Of a stretch of DNA of 35,917 bases, positions 1 through 7,697 are shown in pieces; positions within the stretch are counted from its first letter, which is position 1, and the number at the start of each line of letters is the position of its first letter. A program made the translations under genes and the position numbers. Source of the DNA: an uncultured Nitrospira sp. GTDB taxonomy: Bacteria > Nitrospirota > Nitrospiria > Nitrospirales > Nitrospiraceae. The DNA lies in the NCBI GenBank assembly GCA_902500705.1, contig CABVRR010000016.1, positions 12,377 to 48,293 of the forward strand. Direction: 5' to 3'. The notes beneath the pieces are model-generated. The model worked only from the letters and a program-made list of their open reading frames with translations, made no database searches and was not told the DNA's origin.

Positions 1-1011
1 TTTGTGACGGCCAGGATCGAGCAGCCGCTGCAGTCGACACAGGGTGTGATGCATGGTGTCATCGGTCCGCTGACATTTAACGCCGACCGACGACTCAGCA
101 AGATGCTTATGGGGATTCCTCCTTCAATGGATGTGATCGACGGCAGGTTGACGGTCACCGTTGATGGCTCCTGGTCGAGTAATCTCCACGATCGGGCTGC
201 GGGGACGAACGCGATATCGGCAACTGCAAAGATCGTGGCCGACAAACTGTCGGGTCACTACGACGATTATGTTGTGAAGGGCCTGAGCACCACGATGGCG
301 TTATCGACGCGTGGGTTTGAATCGATCATCATGAGTCAGCCGGCCGCGCTCTCTATTATGGCGGTCCAGAGCGGTGTCGACATGACCAACCTTGCGGCTT
401 CCTACCAGATGAGATGGAAATTAGCGGATGAGTTGCCGACAATCCAGGTCAGCGACTTCCAGTGTGAGCTATTCGGAGGAACGGTCAGCAATCCGGGCCC
501 GATTGTGGATGCCGCCAAGCCGCCGGTGACGACGACCTTTTTCTTGAAGAATCTTGATCTGGGAAAAATTCTCAGTATGGAACAGCAGAAGGGATTGCAG
601 GGGACCGGAACGCTCAACGGAACGCTCCCCGTTACCATCACATCGGGGGGCATTATTGTCAAGGACGGCGTCATCGAGTCACAGCCGCCCGGGGGAATTA
701 TCCGGTATGCCTCGACGCCGGAATCGTCAAAGACCCTTTCAGAGTCCGAGCGGCAACTTCAGCTCGTGGCACAAGCGCTCAATAACTTTCAGTACTCGCT
801 GTTGCGCGTTGGTGTAAAATACGGTGAGACAGGATTGTTGGACTTGAATGCTCGGTTGGAGGGTAAAAATCCGGACCTCCGAAATACTCCGCCGATTCAC
901 TTCAATGTGACCGTGCAGGAGCATATTCCGACGCTCCTCAAAAGCCTCCGTTTGGTTGAGGATATTCACGGGACCATCGAAAAGAAATATAAGCGAGTAG
1001 GACCATTATGA
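1..1011 (+). CDS. ydbH: YdbH family intermembrane transport protein, C-terminal part (5' end outside window)
   Basis: The reading frame is open from the first base, so the N-terminal part of this large AsmA-like protein lies upstream of the window. The visible 336 residues are rich in alternating beta-strand and turn sequence, as expected for the C-terminal part of the YdbH/dicarboxylate-transport domain family. In E. coli, YdbH spans the periplasm and with the lipoprotein YnbE forms a bridge that helps move phospholipids to the outer membrane, redundantly with TamB and YhdP. The identification rests mainly on context: the next two genes are ynbE-like and ydbL-like, the same order as in E. 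coli. Its stop overlaps the ynbE start as ATGA at 1008-1011, so the two are probably translationally coupled. The GTG at position 4 should not be taken as the real start. Confidence 0.85.
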   Translation, partial: FVTARIEQPLQSTQGVMHGVIGPLTFNADRRLSKMLMGIPPSMDVIDGRLTVTVDGSWSSNLHDRAAGTNAISATAKIVADKLSGHYDDYVVKGLSTTMALSTRGFESIIMSQPAALSIMAVQSGVDMTNLAASYQMRWKLADELPTIQVSDFQCELFGGTVSNPGPIVDAAKPPVTTTFFLKNLDLGKILSMEQQKGLQGTGTLNGTLPVTITSGGIIVKDGVIESQPPGGIIRYASTPESSKTLSESERQLQLVAQALNNFQYSLLRVGVKYGETGLLDLNARLEGKNPDLRNTPPIHFNVTVQEHIPTLLKSLRLVEDIHGTIEKKYKRVGPL

Positions 1012-1229
1012 GGCAGGCCATGCAGAGCAGACGTGTCTTGGTGGCGATCGGAATGTTGGTGTGGGGCATCTTCTCCCTGATGACGGGGGCCTGTACCCCA
1101 CGGGTCGAGGTTGCGGCGTCGGAGAAACCGATCACGATCAATCTCAACGTGAAGATCGACCATGAGATTCGGTTGAAAGTCGATAAGGACTTGGATCAAG
1201 TCTTGTCGAATGACAGCGGACTATTCTAG
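1008..1229 (+). CDS. ynbE: YnbE family outer-membrane lipoprotein
   Basis: This is a 73-residue protein with an N-terminal hydrophobic segment ending in a lipobox (MTGAC, Cys at residue 29), so the mature lipoprotein is only about 45 residues. The mature part contains the alternating pattern ITINLNVKIDHEIRLKVDKDL, typical of YnbE. In E. coli, YnbE is the outer-membrane anchor that extends the YdbH beta-groove. The start at 1008 overlaps the ydbH stop by four bases. A second ATG at 1020 would give a shorter signal peptide closer to the 61-residue E. coli protein and cannot be excluded. Only 15 bases separate its stop from the probable ydbL start. Confidence 0.85.
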   Translation: MRQAMQSRRVLVAIGMLVWGIFSLMTGACTPRVEVAASEKPITINLNVKIDHEIRLKVDKDLDQVLSNDSGLF

Positions 1230-1244
1230 TTGTCGGAGGACATG

Positions 1245-1580
1245 ATGCGCATTATACGACTGATCATGACGGTGTGGATGATGGTGCTCTGGACGGCGGT
1301 CGCTCCGCCTGCGTTTGCATTGTCGTTGGATGAGGCAAAAGCAAACGGGGCGGTCGGGGAGAAGGCCAATGGCTATCTGGGAGCGGTGAACTCGTCGACA
1401 GCCGACGTTGAAGCGCTGATCGCGGGTGTCAATCAGAAGCGGCGCCAAGCGTATGAAGAGATCGCTAAACGCAACCGCACCAACCTGCAGGCCGTAGAAG
1501 CTCTGGCCGGAGCAAAAGCCGTTGAGAACACCAAACCCGGGAATTTTGTAGAAGGATCTGGTGGGTGGGTCAAAAAATAA
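1245..1580 (+). CDS. ydbL: YdbL family (DUF1318) periplasmic protein
   Basis: This is a secreted protein of about 111 residues. It has a signal peptide ending near AFA, then a DUF1318 domain with helical sequence (SLDEAKANGAVGEK..., VNQKRRQAYEEIAKRN) and the short C-terminal GNFV element common in the family. In E. coli, YdbL is a periplasmic helper that modulates YdbH-YnbE assembly. I chose ATG 1245 because GGAGGA at 1235-1240 sits 4-5 bases upstream. ATG 1242 is the alternative, and the TTG at 1230 lies ahead of the ribosome-binding site so is unlikely. It is the last gene of the trio. Its stop is only three bases from the convergent stop of the next gene, and no terminator hairpin fits between them. 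Confidence 0.85.
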   Translation: MRIIRLIMTVWMMVLWTAVAPPAFALSLDEAKANGAVGEKANGYLGAVNSSTADVEALIAGVNQKRRQAYEEIAKRNRTNLQAVEALAGAKAVENTKPGNFVEGSGGWVKK

Positions 1581-1583
1581 CCG

Positions 1584-2228
1584 TTAGCCGTAGCGGTCGT
1601 TCTTCCACGGGAATGCGGTGTTCGAATACCCGCGCACTTCCCAAAACCCCTTTTCGTCTTTATCGGAAAACGTAATGTCCTTTACCCACTTCGCACCCTT
1701 CCAGGCATACCGTTTCGGGACGACGACACGCACCGGTCCGCCGTGGTCACGGGAGAGGGGTTTGCCGTTCCAACTATGGGCAAGTAGCACATCATCATCG
1801 GCACAGGCTTCAAGTGGAAGATTGGTCGTGTAATCGTCGTAGGATTTGAACAGGACGAATCGAGCGAGCGACAAGGGTTTTACGACAGCCATGATCTGTT
1901 TAAAACTCACACCTTCCCAGTCGTTGTCATATCGGCTCCACGATGTGACGCAGTGGAAGTCTGATCGGTCGGTGAATTGTGGCTGTGCGAGGAATTGCTC
2001 CCATGCCCACGTGGTGGGCGTCGTGACAAACCCGCCGATGCTGAGCCGCCATTCCTCTAGTGGAATCTCTGGTTTGAAACCGAGGTCCAGTACCGGGAAG
2101 TTCTCCACGAGATGCTGGCCGGGAGGCAGTCGAGCATCCCCTTCATAAAAGACTTCACGTTCCTCTCCTCCTCGCCGAGCACGAGCCCATTGTTCTTTTG
2201 TTTTTATCAAACGTTTTGCTTCATCCAT
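1584..2228 (-). CDS. sulfite oxidase-like molybdopterin-dependent oxidoreductase
   Basis: This 214-residue protein is of the sulfite-oxidase/YedY fold. The start is placed at ATG 2228 because GAGGAGG (minus strand, 2234-2240) lies five bases upstream. The frame stays open to 2324 but that extension lacks family sequence. The motif FHCVTSWS carries the cysteine expected to ligate molybdenum, followed by the WEGVSF segment and the HGGPVRVVVPKRYAWKG segment that lines the cofactor pocket. There is no signal peptide, heme domain or dimerisation domain, so it is a minimal, probably cytoplasmic version. Its physiological substrate is unknown. Related small proteins are annotated only as sulfite oxidase-like. 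It stands alone, convergent with ydbL and divergent from the TVP38 gene. Confidence 0.88.
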   Translation of the reverse strand: MDEAKRLIKTKEQWARARRGGEEREVFYEGDARLPPGQHLVENFPVLDLGFKPEIPLEEWRLSIGGFVTTPTTWAWEQFLAQPQFTDRSDFHCVTSWSRYDNDWEGVSFKQIMAVVKPLSLARFVLFKSYDDYTTNLPLEACADDDVLLAHSWNGKPLSRDHGGPVRVVVPKRYAWKGAKWVKDITFSDKDEKGFWEVRGYSNTAFPWKNDRYG

Positions 2229-2368
2229 GGTGGCCTCCTCGTACGAGACTACGGGAATCCGACCCAGTCTGGCAACCGACTCCTTGGAATTGACCCTGTA
2301 GGATATTTCATGACCGTGCGACAAATACCCATGCGGCCTATTTGTTGACAGAACAGAATGGAGTCACC

Positions 2369-3106
2369 ATGATACGCCAGGATGTTGATATGACGACACA
2401 GGTTTCGAATCAGGCAGGAACAGGTAAGGCCAATATAGGAAAGATCCTCATTGCCGTTGTCCTTACACTTGTCGTCGGCGCGTTCTTCTATTTTGACCTC
2501 GGACGGTTCCTAACGCTGACCGCTTTGAAGGAAAATCGAGACAGCTTGCTCGCATTCACAGATGCCAATTTTTCTGTAGCCGTCGCGATCTTTATTGGAA
2601 CCTATGTCTTGGTGGCTGGTTTGTCCCTGCCAGGTGCCGTGATCCTGACGTTAGCCGGAGGATTCGTGTTTGGCGCAGGGTTGGCAACCGTGTTTATTAA
2701 CGTGGGGGCGACAACTGGTGCAACCCTGGCATTTCTTGCCGCCCGGTATGTGTTGCGGGATACGGTGGAGCACAAGTTTGGTGCCAGACTTGGCTCATTC
2801 CAAGAAGGATTCGCCAAAAACGCCTTTAGCTACCTCTTAACCTTACGACTGATCCCGCTCTTTCCCTTCTTCGTAGTAAATCTCGTGTCAGGACTTACCC
2901 GGGTGAATGTCGGGACCTATATTGCAGCCACCGCGCTTGGCATCATTCCTGGGTCGTTCGTCTATGCCTATGCAGGACGCCAGCTCGGCACGATCAATTC
3001 GCTGAGAGAGATCGCCTCTCCAAGTGTCGTTGGTGCCTTCGTGCTCTTGGGACTGCTGGCGCTATTGCCGGTTGCATACAAGAAGCTTTCAGCTAAAACC
3101 GCGTGA
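2369..3106 (+). CDS. TVP38/TMEM64 (DedA-superfamily) membrane protein
   Basis: This 245-residue integral membrane protein has an N-terminal membrane helix (ILIAVVLTLVVGAFFYF), a second around FSVAVAIFIGTYVLVAG and the family core GAVILTLAGGFVFG. After that come the LRLIPLFPFFVVNLVSGLT signature and two C-terminal helices. DedA and TVP38 proteins are implicated in lipid scrambling or transport and in membrane homeostasis, and no substrate can be assigned here. ATG 2369 is chosen because GGAG at 2360-2363 is five bases upstream. The TTG at 2342 has no such site. It is followed after 70 bases by a flavoprotein disulfide oxidoreductase. Proteins of these two families are often adjacent or even fused in bacteria, which supports a shared role. 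Confidence 0.88.
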   Translation: MIRQDVDMTTQVSNQAGTGKANIGKILIAVVLTLVVGAFFYFDLGRFLTLTALKENRDSLLAFTDANFSVAVAIFIGTYVLVAGLSLPGAVILTLAGGFVFGAGLATVFINVGATTGATLAFLAARYVLRDTVEHKFGARLGSFQEGFAKNAFSYLLTLRLIPLFPFFVVNLVSGLTRVNVGTYIAATALGIIPGSFVYAYAGRQLGTINSLREIASPSVVGAFVLLGLLALLPVAYKKLSAKTA

Positions 3107-3176
3107 TGAACACCTTGTTGAGGAACGCTCCTGGCCGAAGGATGTCGGGGTATGATGGTCATCAAGGATTATCGGA

Positions 3177-4730
3177 ATGAGTGAGCACAGCCAATCGTTA
3201 ATCCTTCCACACGATCAGTATAACCAAGAGCTCGTCGCCAATGTGCATCCTGACGATTGGATCAATCCGGAGCCGACCGGACGCTACAACATCGTCGTGA
3301 TCGGAGCAGGAACCGCCGGCTTGATTACGGCCGTTGTGGCCGCGAGTCTTGGTGCAAAAGTTGCGTTGATTGAGAAGCATCTGATGGGAGGGGATTGCCT
3401 CACGGTCGGGTGTGTGCCGTCGAAAGGAATGATTCGAGCTGCCAGAGCCTGGGCCGATTTACGAAAGGCCGCAGAGTTCGGTCTTCGTATTCCCGCTGGA
3501 GTGGAGTATGACTTCGGCGCTGTGATGGCGCGTATGAGGAAGCTGCGGGCCCGCATCAGCCGGAATGACTCTGCTCAGCGCTATGCAAACCTCGGTGTCG
3601 ACGTGTATATCGGCAGCGGGCGGTTTCTCGGTGCCGAGACAATTCAGGTGGAAAGCGCAGGGGGCAGTCGCATCCTCAGCTTTGCAAGAGCCGCAATCTG
3701 TACGGGGGCGCGAGCCACTATTCCTCAGATACCGGGATTGCATGAGGTCGAATATTTGACCAACGAGACGGTCTTTTCACTGACGGAGCTGCCGCAACGA
3801 CTCGGCGTCATCGGGGCCGGCCCGATCGGCTGTGAACTGGCGCAGTCCTTTGCTCGGTTTGGGAGTCACGTTCATCTCATTGAAACGGCGCATGGCATCA
3901 TGCCGAAGGAGGATCGTGATGCCGCGACGATTGTCGAACAGCAGATGGCCCGTGACGGCGTGAAACTGCTTTGTTGCAGCAAAGACCTGAGGATACAGAA
4001 GACCGACCAGGTTAAGCGTGTGATGGTCGATTCGCACGGCCAGCGGTACGATCTTGCCTTCGACGAAATCCTTGTCGGAGTCGGGCGGACACCCAATGTG
4101 GAGCGGGGCGGACTAGAGGCTGCGGGAGTCGAGTACGATAAAAACGGGATTATGGTCAACTCTAGGTTGCAAACCTCAAATCCGAACATCTATGCAGCGG
4201 GAGATGTCTGCTCACGTTACAAGTTCACCCATGCCGCAGATGCCATGGCGCAAATCGTGATCCAGAATGCGCTGTTCCCACATCCGCTCAATGTGGGCTA
4301 CGCCCATGTCGATGCATTGGTGATGCCGTGGTGTACCTTCACCGAACCGGAAATCGCCCATGTCGGGATGTACGAACAGGAGGCAAAGGAGAAGGGACTC
4401 GAAGTTGAAACCTATACGTACAAACTGAATGAAGTCGATCGAGCGGTGCTTGACGGGGAGGAGGACGGGTTTGCCCGTGTGCATATTCAAAGGGGAACGG
4501 ACAAGATTCTCGGTGCGACGATCGTGGCGGACCATGCCGGCGACATGATCAGCGAATTTTCGGTTGCGATGAAGGCGGGAGCAGGAGCGAAAACGATCGC
4601 CGGAACGATCCATCCCTATCCCACTCAGGCCGAGGTGAACAAAAAAGTGGTGAACCTCTGGCGAAAAGCGCACTTCACGGAGGGTACCAAGAAGGTGCTG
4701 ATCAAGCTCTTTGCCTGGATGAGGCGATGA
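3177..4730 (+). CDS. FAD-dependent pyridine nucleotide-disulfide oxidoreductase, MerA-like
   Basis: This is a 517-residue class-I flavoprotein disulfide oxidoreductase. The FAD Rossmann motif GAGTAG lies at 43-48, the redox-active pair Cys74/Cys79 is in GGDCLTVGCVPSK, the NAD(P)H motif GAGPIG lies near 213-218, and the dimerisation domain carries the active-site HPYPTQAE near residue 480. It resembles mercuric reductase, but it lacks both the N-terminal HMA domain and the C-terminal vicinal cysteines that bind Hg(II), ending instead in AWMRR. It is therefore probably not a true mercuric reductase, and its small disulfide or thiol substrate is unknown. About 35 residues precede the FAD domain, more than in lipoamide dehydrogenase. 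AAGGA at 3164-3168 supports the start. Its stop overlaps the DUF3047 start as ATGA. Confidence 0.9.
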   Translation: MSEHSQSLILPHDQYNQELVANVHPDDWINPEPTGRYNIVVIGAGTAGLITAVVAASLGAKVALIEKHLMGGDCLTVGCVPSKGMIRAARAWADLRKAAEFGLRIPAGVEYDFGAVMARMRKLRARISRNDSAQRYANLGVDVYIGSGRFLGAETIQVESAGGSRILSFARAAICTGARATIPQIPGLHEVEYLTNETVFSLTELPQRLGVIGAGPIGCELAQSFARFGSHVHLIETAHGIMPKEDRDAATIVEQQMARDGVKLLCCSKDLRIQKTDQVKRVMVDSHGQRYDLAFDEILVGVGRTPNVERGGLEAAGVEYDKNGIMVNSRLQTSNPNIYAAGDVCSRYKFTHAADAMAQIVIQNALFPHPLNVGYAHVDALVMPWCTFTEPEIAHVGMYEQEAKEKGLEVETYTYKLNEVDRAVLDGEEDGFARVHIQRGTDKILGATIVADHAGDMISEFSVAMKAGAGAKTIAGTIHPYPTQAEVNKKVVNLWRKAHFTEGTKKVLIKLFAWMRR

Positions 4731-5491
4731 CGGCATATCGTATGGTCATGGAGCTGTTGCGAGCGCCTCTGGTCTTGACGATGATGTCAATCGTTGCTGT
4801 CTCTGAGTTGGCGTGGGCTCAGAGTTCGCCGATAGTAGAAGTCGGCAAGTTTTCCGAAGCTTCGGAGGGGGCGGCACTCCCGGATGGATGGAAACCGCTC
4901 ACCTTTAAGAAGATTCCTACCCAGACGAAGTACGAGGTCATCCGTGATGGTGGCGTCACGGTCGTCAAGGCCAGCAGCGAAGCCTCGGCTTCAGGGCTCA
5001 CCAAAACAGTCAAGATCGATCCACGTGAATATCCGATCGTCCGCTGGCGTTGGAAGATTGAGAATGTACTCAAGAACAGCGATGTGCACCGCAAGGAAGG
5101 CGACGACTATCCGGCCCGACTCTACATCACGTTTGAATATGATCCGGACAAAGTGGGCTTTGCAAAGAAACTGAAGTACAAGGCCGGCCGCGCCCTCTTC
5201 GGTGACATTCCGATCGCAGCGCTCAATTATATCTGGGAGCGTAACACTCCGGTCGGCACCATCATTGAGAACGCCTTTACGGAATTTGCACAGATGATCG
5301 TCGTGGAAAATGGGCCACAGAAAGTCGGGCTTTGGGTAGACGAAGAGCGAAACCTCTATGAGGATTATAGGCAGGCGTTCGGTGAGGAGCCGCCGATGAT
5401 CAATGGTGTTGCGATCATGAGTGATACGGATAATACGAAGGAACGAGCGACCGCCTACTACGGCGACATTCTGTTCATGAAATCTCAATAA
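4727..5491 (+). CDS. DUF3047 domain secreted protein
   Basis: This 254-residue protein begins with a signal peptide ending at about AWA (residues 29-31). The mature part is recognisable as DUF3047 from the IVRWRWKIENVL segment, the GDDYPARLYITFEYD stretch and the C-terminal block ending in YYGDILFMKS. The function is unknown. The domain is beta-rich with conserved Trp and Asp residues and acts outside the cytoplasmic membrane. Its start overlaps the stop of the MerA-like gene by four bases, so it is co-translated with it and probably belongs to the same process as the TVP38 protein. It is the last gene of that operon. A 284-base non-coding region follows. Confidence 0.87.
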   Translation: MTAYRMVMELLRAPLVLTMMSIVAVSELAWAQSSPIVEVGKFSEASEGAALPDGWKPLTFKKIPTQTKYEVIRDGGVTVVKASSEASASGLTKTVKIDPREYPIVRWRWKIENVLKNSDVHRKEGDDYPARLYITFEYDPDKVGFAKKLKYKAGRALFGDIPIAALNYIWERNTPVGTIIENAFTEFAQMIVVENGPQKVGLWVDEERNLYEDYRQAFGEEPPMINGVAIMSDTDNTKERATAYYGDILFMKSQ

Positions 5492-5627
5492 TCACGTACG
5501 ATACCTACCTCGGCTGCAACCTGTTCTGATCTCTCGTGTGTCTGTAGTTCAGTAACCGTCATCATCGCAATCCCTCGTTGTATATCAAGATCTTAAGAGA
5601 CTCGTTCACACTCTGGAGTCGGCGTGC

Positions 5628-5689
5628 ATGTCATTCGCTGCTTGAGGTCCTGTCATGTGTCCTTGGGGCGCCTGTGATCAAAATGTGAT
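5628..5689 (+). promoter_or_regulatory. PhoB/OmpR-type direct-repeat array upstream of the beta-propeller gene
   Basis: Four copies of a seven-base element fitting NTGT(C/G)AT lie on the same strand at 5628 (ATGTCAT), 5650 (CTGTCAT), 5672 (CTGTGAT) and 5683 (ATGTGAT). The spacings are 22, 22 and 11 bp, so all face the same side of the helix. CTGTCAT with an 11-bp period is the classical Pho-box pattern, and the last pair has the expected four-base A-rich spacer. A possible -10 box (TGATAT) follows at 5708-5713, a little further away than in textbook PhoB promoters. A PhoB-like regulator is encoded at 7698. Binding is inferred and not shown. Confidence 0.5.
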
Positions 5690-5775
5690 TATTTCGAGAG
5701 GGACGAGTGATATCTGGTTGGTACGGTGAGACGGTCACGATCACACAACTCACCTAACGGACAAGGGAGGGTAGG

Positions 5776-6873
5776 ATGATGAAAAAGGGGTTTGCGAGGA
5801 TGGCAGCGGTGGTTTTTGCCTTATCCGGTTGGATGGTCGGCACCGTATTGGCTCACGATGAATGGTTGACAGTCTATACGATGTCAAACAACCCATCCGG
5901 AAACGCGGTCTTGGCATTTTCGCAGCAGGGGGAGGCGTTGGTTTCGGCCGGAACATTTCCCACGGAAGGCAAAGGCACGGGAGGTGGTCTCGGCAACCAA
6001 GGGGCCTTGGCCTTGAGCGATGACGGAGAAACGCTGTTGGTCGTAAATCCAGGGAGCGATGATATTTCAGTCTTTCGGGTCGATCGTCGCCGCGTAACCC
6101 TGGTGGACAAGGTCAGCTCCGGCGGAATTCGCCCGATCAGCATTACAACCCACGAGGATTGGGTCTATGTGTTGAATGCGGGGGGAGTCGGCAACATCAC
6201 CGGATTTGAATTGACGAGTCACGACAAGTTGAAACCGATTCCGGGGTCGACGCGTCCTCTCAGCGGGCCTGCGACCGCTCCGGCGCAGATTGAGTTTTCT
6301 CCTTCAGGAGACACGCTGGTTGTGACGGAAAAGGCCACACAGATCATCGATACCTATACGGTGGATGAAGACGGCGTGGCGATGGGTCCGATCTCACAGC
6401 CTTCCCATGGGGTGACTCCATTCGGGTTTGCATTCACGAAACGAGGGATTCTTGTCGCCAGTGAGGCGTTCGGGGGAGCGCCGAATGCCAGCGCCGTCTC
6501 CTCCTACTCGATCAATAAGGGTGCTTTGGCACTCGTGAGCGGTTCGGTTCCTACGTTTCAATCAGCCGCCTGTTGGATCGTGATTACAAAAAACGGAAAA
6601 TTTGCCTATGCCAGCAACACAGGCAGCAATAACATTTCCAGTTATACCGTCAGACGTGACGGGACTCTACGGTTGCAAGAAGCCGTCGCGACTTCGACGG
6701 GCGCCGCTCCGATCGATATGGCATTGAGCAAGAACAGCAAGTTTCTGTATGTGCTCAACGCCGCAGCCCGTTCGATCGATGTCTTTCGTGTTGATCGTGG
6801 GAATGGGCGCTTGACCGCAGGGGTTGGAACCTCCGGCCTCCCTGCCGGGACAAACGGTCTGGTGGCACGCTGA
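5776..6873 (+). CDS. secreted seven-bladed beta-propeller protein (lactonase/YVTN-like)
   Basis: This 365-residue protein has a signal peptide (cleavage near VLA-HD). Repeated blades of about 45 residues follow, of the kind found in the 6-phosphogluconolactonase and YVTN families: GGLGNQGALALSDDGETLLVVNPGSDDISVF, IEFSPSGDTLVV and MALSKNSKFLYVLNAAARSIDVFRVD are not one repeat but successive blades. The secreted location argues against the cytoplasmic phosphogluconolactonase reaction, and no catalytic role can be assigned. GGGAGGG at 5765-5771 lies four bases before ATG 5776, with ATG 5779 as the alternative. The long upstream region carries a phased Pho-box-like array, and a strong hairpin follows the stop. 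It is therefore probably its own transcription unit, perhaps induced by a two-component system such as the one downstream. Confidence 0.85.
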   Translation: MMKKGFARMAAVVFALSGWMVGTVLAHDEWLTVYTMSNNPSGNAVLAFSQQGEALVSAGTFPTEGKGTGGGLGNQGALALSDDGETLLVVNPGSDDISVFRVDRRRVTLVDKVSSGGIRPISITTHEDWVYVLNAGGVGNITGFELTSHDKLKPIPGSTRPLSGPATAPAQIEFSPSGDTLVVTEKATQIIDTYTVDEDGVAMGPISQPSHGVTPFGFAFTKRGILVASEAFGGAPNASAVSSYSINKGALALVSGSVPTFQSAACWIVITKNGKFAYASNTGSNNISSYTVRRDGTLRLQEAVATSTGAAPIDMALSKNSKFLYVLNAAARSIDVFRVDRGNGRLTAGVGTSGLPAGTNGLVAR

Positions 6874-6879
6874 TAGGGT

Positions 6880-6924
6880 GCGAGGCTCATGGCCGACGAG
6901 GAATTCACGGCGCATGAGCCTCGC
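6880..6924 (+). terminator. strong stem-loop after the beta-propeller gene
   Basis: GCGAGGCTCATG (6880-6891) is perfectly complementary to CATGAGCCTCGC (6913-6924). The stem extends inward by GCCG/CGGC with one bulged G and a 12-base loop. It starts seven bases after the stop codon. Only TTT follows the stem, so it is a weak match to an intrinsic terminator and may instead protect the mRNA 3' end. The ATG at 6889 sits inside this stem, which argues against that codon as the sigma-factor start. Confidence 0.6.
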
Positions 6925-6999
6925 TTTCATCTGATGGATATCGAGATGAGATCAATTTGTTCTCACCGATTTATGCATTTGCGGTCATCGACGGGCAAG

Positions 7000-7563
7000 A
7001 TGCTCTCTGTGGCTGGAACCGAAGACGCACTGGTCATGCGGTTGCGGCGAGGTGAAGAAGAGGCGTTTCATGAACTGGTCGATCGACACCATGGTGAGCT
7101 GATCCGGAGAGCCCTCGTCTATGTAGCGGACCGGGAAACGGCCAAAGATGTCGTGCAGGATACCTGGATGGCCGTGATCCAAAACCTGCATCGGTTTGAA
7201 GGCCGATCATCGCTTCGAACATGGATCTGTGGAATTCTGGCCCACAAAGCGAATGATCGTGGAGTGCGCGAACAACGCCACAGGAATTTATCCTGGGGTA
7301 AGTCCCGGATGATGTTCTCGCGCTCGTGGGACGATCGGACACCGGAGAAACTGCTCGCTGCCCAGCAAGCAGTCGATGCGATGCGGCGCGCCATTGATCT
7401 CTTGCCGGACAATCTCAAAGCCGTGCTCATCCTCTGCGATCGGGACGGAGTCAAGACGGCGCAAGTCTGCGCGATGCTGAACATCAACAGAACCAACCTA
7501 TACGTTCGACTCCATCGGGCAAGAGAGCGTGTGAAAGTAGCGGTGGATTCTGCTCTAGGGTAA
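7000..7563 (+). CDS. ECF-type RNA polymerase sigma factor
   Basis: This sigma-70 family protein has region 2 from about residue 12 (LRRGEEEAFHELVDRHHG, then the ETAKDVVQDTWMAVI helix and the FEGRSSLRTWICGILAH recognition stretch). Region 4 is C-terminal (IDLLPDNLKAVLILCDRDG, then a helix-turn-helix ending LYVRLHRARERVK). With ATG 7000 it is 187 residues, the usual ECF length. The frame extends to ATG 6889, but that codon lies inside a strong hairpin and the extra 37 residues are not family-like. ATG 6934 and 6946 are other options and none has a clear ribosome-binding site. No anti-sigma gene is adjacent. The next genes are a two-component pair, so how its activity is controlled is not visible. 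Confidence 0.85.
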   Translation: MLSVAGTEDALVMRLRRGEEEAFHELVDRHHGELIRRALVYVADRETAKDVVQDTWMAVIQNLHRFEGRSSLRTWICGILAHKANDRGVREQRHRNLSWGKSRMMFSRSWDDRTPEKLLAAQQAVDAMRRAIDLLPDNLKAVLILCDRDGVKTAQVCAMLNINRTNLYVRLHRARERVKVAVDSALG

Positions 7564-7697
7564 GCTGAAGGCTCGATCGATCGGAATGGATTAGGCTATG
7601 CGACTAATATCTTGTTCAGAATCTGTTTCGACATGAGACGATCAGACAACAATTCCAGGTTTACGAGAGGGTGTATTCAGCATTTGGGGAAGGCCTG

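Noticed and set aside
3177-4730. Mercury resistance (merA)
   Set aside because: There is no HMA domain, no C-terminal vicinal cysteine pair, and no merR, merT or merP nearby.
4212-4736. 174-residue open frame on the minus strand opposite the MerA-like gene
   Set aside because: It is antisense to a well supported gene, its composition reflects the opposite strand, and no family or ribosome-binding site is seen.
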